Below, in pieces: positions 5,852 through 9,249 of a stretch of 9,249 nucleotides of DNA (position 1 is the stretch's first letter; the number at the start of each line of letters is the position of its first letter). The stretch is taken from the NCBI GenBank assembly GCA_019415925.1, contig DXYG01000050.1, positions 8,911 through 18,159 of the forward strand, in the 5' to 3' direction. The translations under genes were made by a program, and so were the position numbers. The DNA comes from Clostridiales bacterium (GTDB lineage: Bacteria > Bacillota > Clostridia > Oscillospirales > Acutalibacteraceae). The notes beneath the pieces are model-generated. The model was given only the letters and a program-made list of their open reading frames with translations. It did no database searches and was not told the DNA's origin.

Positions 5852-7732
5852 ATGAAACGAATCTTATGCGCGCTTTTAAGCGCAAGTTTGATTTTAGTAT
5901 TTGCATCTTGTTCAGATAAAAGCAGTTCGTCAAATGCTAATTCAACTTCTGTAAATACAACACAAGCAAGCAAAATGTCATCAGAATCGGAAAATACTCC
6001 GCAGTCCGACGGTAACTATGACTTGTCGTTCAGTAACCGTGACTGCGACAGCTCATATGACGAAAATTCCGCTAAAATAACTTTTACAGATAATTATGCA
6101 AAAACTGATTCAGAAAATGGAATAGTAGTTAACGGCTCAGATATTACGATTACAAAAGAAGGAACATATATTTTAAGCGGTGATTGCAGTGACGGCTCTG
6201 TTGTTATTGAAACAGATGATAAAAGTAAGGTACAGCTTGTGATTGATAACCTCAATCTCACAAGCAAAAATTCTCCCTTAGTCATCAAAGAAGCCGATAA
6301 GGTGTTTATAACACTTGCAAATGACAGCACTAACACGCTTTCGGATTCTTCAGCTTACAGCCTTACAATTGACGATTCAACCGTTGATTCTGCAATATTC
6401 AGCAAGGCAGATTTAACAATCAACGGAAGCGGAAGTCTTACGGTAAACGGCAACTATAAGCACGGAATAGTATCAAAGGACGATTTAATTATCACAGGCG
6501 GTACGATTAATGTCAGCTCAAAGAGCAGCGGAATTGACGGCAAGGACTGCGTAAAGATTAAATCTGCAAGCGTTAATGTTGATTCGGATACCGATTCAAT
6601 CCGCTCAACAAATATTGACGAAACCGATTCAAGGGGATTTGTATATATTAACAGCGGTAGCTTTAATCTTACAAGCACAAATGACGCTATACAGGCAGCC
6701 TCAATGTTACGCATAGACGGAGGAGATTTTGAAATTACAACAGGCGGCGGAAGTGCTAACGGAAAAACTCATACCGAGTCAATGGGCAGAGGTATGAATA
6801 TGTTTTCATCAAGCTCCGATTCCGAAGATTCCGAAAGTGCAAAGGCAATTAAAGCGGCAGGAAATATTAAAATCAACGGCGGAACATATAATATAAATTC
6901 AAGTGACGATTCAATTCATTCAAATTCAGATGTAATAATCACAAACTGCGACTTTACTTCTCAGACCGGTGATGACGGAATCCACGCTGACAATGCTTTG
7001 ACAATCGACGGCGGAACAATTAATATAACACAAAGCTACGAGGGAATCGAAGCAGGAGATATTACGGTAAACGACGGTAAAATCAGCGTAGTATCAAGCG
7101 ACGACGGATTTAATGCGGCAGGCGGCAGTGACGGTGAAGTTGAATCCGGTGCTTTTAATTCCGACAGCGGCAAGTCGCTTACCATAAACGGCGGTTATGT
7201 TTTTGTAGACGCGTCGGGTGACGGACTTGATTCAAACGGCTCATTAAGTATTACAGGCGGCACAATACTCGTCAGCGGACCTGAAAACAGCGGAAACGGT
7301 GCGTTAGATTACAATACCTCAGCTTCAATAACAGGCGGTACATTGATTGCACTCGGCAGCAGCGGAATGTCGCAGTCAATTACAGGTGACGGACAGTGCA
7401 CAATAATGACCGAAATAACTGCACAAAGTTCAGATACTATGTTTGCACTTTGCGACAGCAATTCAAATGTAATTGCTTCCTTTAAGCCTGCAAAGCAATT
7501 CAGCAACGTTGTGGTATCAAGCCCGTCAATTAAGACAGGGGAGAGCTACAAAATTATCTGCGGAGGTACTGTAGTCGGCGCAGATGAAAACGGATTTGCA
7601 GACAGCGGAAAATTAACTTCGGGTACAGAAATAACCGAAATTACAATGAGTGAAGAAAACTACAGCTCAGGCGGAGGCTCAATGAACGGAGGAGGAATGA
7701 GAGGCGGTCCCGGAGGTATGCCGCCGAGATAA
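5852..7732 (+). CDS. Cthe_2159-like beta-helix carbohydrate-binding lipoprotein
   Basis: This is a secreted lipoprotein of 626 residues. Residues 1-20 (MKRILCALLSASLILVFASC) are a type II signal peptide with C20 as the lipidated cysteine, so it should be anchored outside the membrane. A Ser/Thr/Asn-rich linker covers about 21-60. From about 75 to 520 it is built of short strand-turn repeats such as LTINGSGSLTVNG, LIITGGTINVSSKSSGIDG, IKINGGTYNINSSDDSIHS and LTIDGGTINITQSYEGIEA, with acidic SDDG/GDDG turns. This is the pattern of the Cthe_2159 (DUF4353) parallel beta-helix family, whose founding member from Clostridium thermocellum binds cellulose and polygalacturonate with calcium in its turns. 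A smaller strand-rich module follows, then a Gly/Met/Pro tail (GGGMRGGPGGMPPR). The start is the ATG with AAAGGAG 8 nt upstream. It follows DUF4956 by 13 bp, so the two were probably one operon. The real ligand is unknown. Confidence 0.9.
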   Translation: MKRILCALLSASLILVFASCSDKSSSSNANSTSVNTTQASKMSSESENTPQSDGNYDLSFSNRDCDSSYDENSAKITFTDNYAKTDSENGIVVNGSDITITKEGTYILSGDCSDGSVVIETDDKSKVQLVIDNLNLTSKNSPLVIKEADKVFITLANDSTNTLSDSSAYSLTIDDSTVDSAIFSKADLTINGSGSLTVNGNYKHGIVSKDDLIITGGTINVSSKSSGIDGKDCVKIKSASVNVDSDTDSIRSTNIDETDSRGFVYINSGSFNLTSTNDAIQAASMLRIDGGDFEITTGGGSANGKTHTESMGRGMNMFSSSSDSEDSESAKAIKAAGNIKINGGTYNINSSDDSIHSNSDVIITNCDFTSQTGDDGIHADNALTIDGGTINITQSYEGIEAGDITVNDGKISVVSSDDGFNAAGGSDGEVESGAFNSDSGKSLTINGGYVFVDASGDGLDSNGSLSITGGTILVSGPENSGNGALDYNTSASITGGTLIALGSSGMSQSITGDGQCTIMTEITAQSSDTMFALCDSNSNVIASFKPAKQFSNVVVSSPSIKTGESYKIICGGTVVGADENGFADSGKLTSGTEITEITMSEENYSSGGGSMNGGGMRGGPGGMPPR

Positions 7733-7763
7733 CCAAGATATAAAGGAAAAATTTCTTAAAATA

Positions 7764-7792
7764 TTGATTTATCACTCAAATCATAGTATAAT
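7764..7792 (+). promoter_or_regulatory. Sigma-A promoter of the flavodiiron gene, with two overlapping dyads
   Basis: The -35 TTGATT (7764-7769) and -10 TATAAT (7787-7792) are separated by exactly 17 bp, about 30 bp before the start codon. The dyad TGATTT (7765-7770) / AAATCA (7778-7783) lies over the -35 and spacer. A perfect 15-bp palindrome, ATAGTATAATACTAT (7783-7797), covers the -10. Either could be an operator. Confidence 0.8.
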
Positions 7793-7822
7793 ACTATATA
7801 CTAAAGATAAGGAGCGATAATA

Positions 7823-8983
7823 ATGGAAGTAAAGATTTCAGACAGTATAAAATATATAGGCGTAGACGATAAGGATATTGACTTATTTGAAAGTCAGTAT
7901 ATCGTTGAGAACGGTATAGCTTATAACTCATATTTAATTCTTGATGAGAAAATAGCGGTTATGGATACCGTTGACAAGCGTAAGACTGACGAATGGTACA
8001 ACAATCTTGAAACAGCTCTTGACGGAAAAACTCCTGATTATCTTGTTATCAGCCACCTTGAGCCTGACCACGCATCAAACATCAGAACTCTTGCAGAAAA
8101 ATATCCCGAAATGAAGCTTGTAGGTAACGTAAAAACCTTCAATATGCTCCCACAGTTCTTTGATTTTGACCTTGAAGGCAGAACAGTTACCGTAAAAGAG
8201 GGCGATACACTCGATTTAGGCAGTCACAAGCTCACATTCTTTATGGCTCCTATGGTGCACTGGCCTGAGGTTATGGTTTCATACGAAAGCACAGAAAAGG
8301 TTCTGTTTTCTGCTGACGGATTTGGAAAATTCGGAGCACTCGATACTGACGAGGACTGGGCTTGTGAAGCCAGAAGATATTACTTCAACATCTGCGGCAA
8401 GTACGGAGTTCAGGTTCAGAATCTTCTCAAAAAGGCTGCAACACTTGATATCAAGACAATTTGTCCGCTTCACGGTCCTATTCTTACAGAGAACCTTGAA
8501 TACTATATCAATCTTTATGATACATGGAGCAAATATGAGCCTGAAACCGACGGTGTTTTCATTGCCTATGCGTCAATCCACGGCAACACAAAGGCAGCTG
8601 CTTTAAAGCTTTACGATATTCTTAAGTCAAAAACAGACAAGAAGATTTCAATTGCCGACCTTTCAAGAACTGACCTTGCAGAAGATATAGAAGACGCTTT
8701 CCGCTACAGCAGAATGATTGTAGCCGCTCCTACATATGACGGCGGTGTGTTCCCAATAATGAACGATTTTCTGCATCATCTTGAAATCAAAGCATATAAA
8801 AATCGTAAGGTGGGTATCATCGAGAACGGCTCTTGGGCACCAATGGCAGGCAAGGTTATAACCTCATATTTTGAGAAAATGAAAAATATCGAGATTGTTC
8901 CCACAACCGTATCAATTCGTTCTTCAATGAAAGAAGATACAACGGCTCTTCTTGAACAGCTTGCTGATGAAATTCTTGCATAA
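7823..8983 (+). CDS. fprA: Flavodiiron protein (A-type flavoprotein), O2/NO reductase
   Basis: This enzyme reduces O2 to water and/or NO to N2O in the cytoplasm, using electrons usually delivered by rubredoxin, and protects anaerobes from oxygen or nitrosative stress. Its 386 residues are the normal class A length. Residues 1-240 are a metallo-beta-lactamase-like domain with the full di-iron ligand set: H78, E80, D82 and H83 in SHLEPDHAS, H146 in MVHWPEV, D165 in SADGFGKFGA, and H217 in LHGPI. Residues 244-386 are a flavodoxin domain with the FMN phosphate loop YASIHGNT (249-256) and APTYDGG (302-308). No rubredoxin domain is fused. The start is ATG with AAGGAG (7809-7814) 8 nt upstream. It has its own promoter 5' and a terminator 3', so it is probably monocistronic. 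Which substrate dominates, O2 or NO, cannot be read from the sequence. Confidence 0.96.
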   Translation: MEVKISDSIKYIGVDDKDIDLFESQYIVENGIAYNSYLILDEKIAVMDTVDKRKTDEWYNNLETALDGKTPDYLVISHLEPDHASNIRTLAEKYPEMKLVGNVKTFNMLPQFFDFDLEGRTVTVKEGDTLDLGSHKLTFFMAPMVHWPEVMVSYESTEKVLFSADGFGKFGALDTDEDWACEARRYYFNICGKYGVQVQNLLKKAATLDIKTICPLHGPILTENLEYYINLYDTWSKYEPETDGVFIAYASIHGNTKAAALKLYDILKSKTDKKISIADLSRTDLAEDIEDAFRYSRMIVAAPTYDGGVFPIMNDFLHHLEIKAYKNRKVGIIENGSWAPMAGKVITSYFEKMKNIEIVPTTVSIRSSMKEDTTALLEQLADEILA

Positions 8984-9007
8984 ATCAGTTTAAATAATTA
9001 AAAATTT

Positions 9008-9042
9008 ACAACGGACAGTTATGCAGCTGTCCGTTGTTTTTC
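9008..9042 (+). terminator. Rho-independent terminator after fprA
   Basis: ACAACGGACAG (9008-9018) and CTGTCCGTTGT (9027-9037) form a perfect 11-bp stem with an 8-nt loop, followed by TTTTTC. It lies 25 bp after the flavodiiron stop codon. Confidence 0.95.
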
Positions 9043-9249
9043 TGTAAAATTTACATTTTCTGTAATTGATATTGAGTTAAAAATAACTTTACAACCCTTA
9101 TTTTTAATATGTTGCAAAAAATTTGTTATTTATTCATAAAAAAATCACGCAATATTCTACATATGCACTTTTGTTTCGTTGCAAATGCAATTGAATATAA
9201 AAGATTATTAATGTAAAATATACTCATAAAATAAAGAATTTGGAAATCT
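9043..9249. other. AT-rich intergenic end of window; possible rightward promoter
   Basis: No gene is seen. There is a 13-bp palindrome TGTAAAATTTACA at 9043-9055. Its AAAATTTACA half is a direct copy of 9001-9010 on the other side of the terminator. A possible sigma-A promoter is TTGAAT (9191-9196), a 17-bp spacer and TAAAAT (9214-9219), which would serve a gene starting beyond the right edge. Confidence 0.4.

Noticed and set aside
7733..7762. Terminator between the lipoprotein and flavodiiron genes (AAGGAAAAATTTCTT)
   Set aside because: The pairing is short, imperfect and made almost only of A-T pairs with no following T-run.

Overview
The window looks like chromosomal DNA from a low-GC, strictly anaerobic Firmicute, probably a gut clostridium of the Ruminococcus/Oscillospiraceae type. 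This is an inference from the AT-rich sequence, strong AGGAG-type ribosome binding sites, a class A flavodiiron protein, a Cthe_2159-like lipoprotein paired with a DUF4956 membrane protein, and a subtype I-C-like CRISPR repeat. No rRNA, tRNA or cas gene is present to settle it.

Region 1 (1-2440) is the distal part of a large CRISPR array. It has 36 repeats of 33 bp, 35 complete spacers of 33-38 bp, and a partial spacer at the left edge. The repeat ends in ATTGAAAT and the right-most copy is degenerate, so the array reads left to right and its leader and cas genes should lie left of the window.

Region 2 (2441-3837) holds a short trailer and then a minus-strand prophage remnant. The remnant is the C-terminal part of a phage minor capsid (MuF/Phage_min_cap2-like) protein, overlapping by 4 bp (ATGA) a small acidic 79-residue gene. 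The last ~100 residues of the capsid protein may be a nuclease-type toxin domain, which would make the small gene a candidate immunity gene. The capsid gene has lost its N-terminal half close to a 75-bp inverted-repeat element (3838-3912) bounded by ATAAAA direct repeats.

Region 3 (3997-5303) is a decaying two-component system on the minus strand: a sensor kinase interrupted by one in-frame TGA inside its ATPase domain, preceded by only the last ~27 codons of an OmpR-family response regulator. The regulator fragment abuts a DUF4956 gene on the plus strand that has also lost its 5' end. One deletion or rearrangement at about 5295-5305 explains both truncations.

Region 4 (5296-7732) is the DUF4956 membrane protein followed 13 bp later by a 626-residue secreted lipoprotein with a beta-helix carbohydrate-binding fold. 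Region 5 (7733-9249) is a free-standing flavodiiron protein gene (O2/NO detoxification) with a near-consensus promoter and a strong terminator. About 200 bp of AT-rich DNA follows and may carry a promoter for a gene beyond the right edge.
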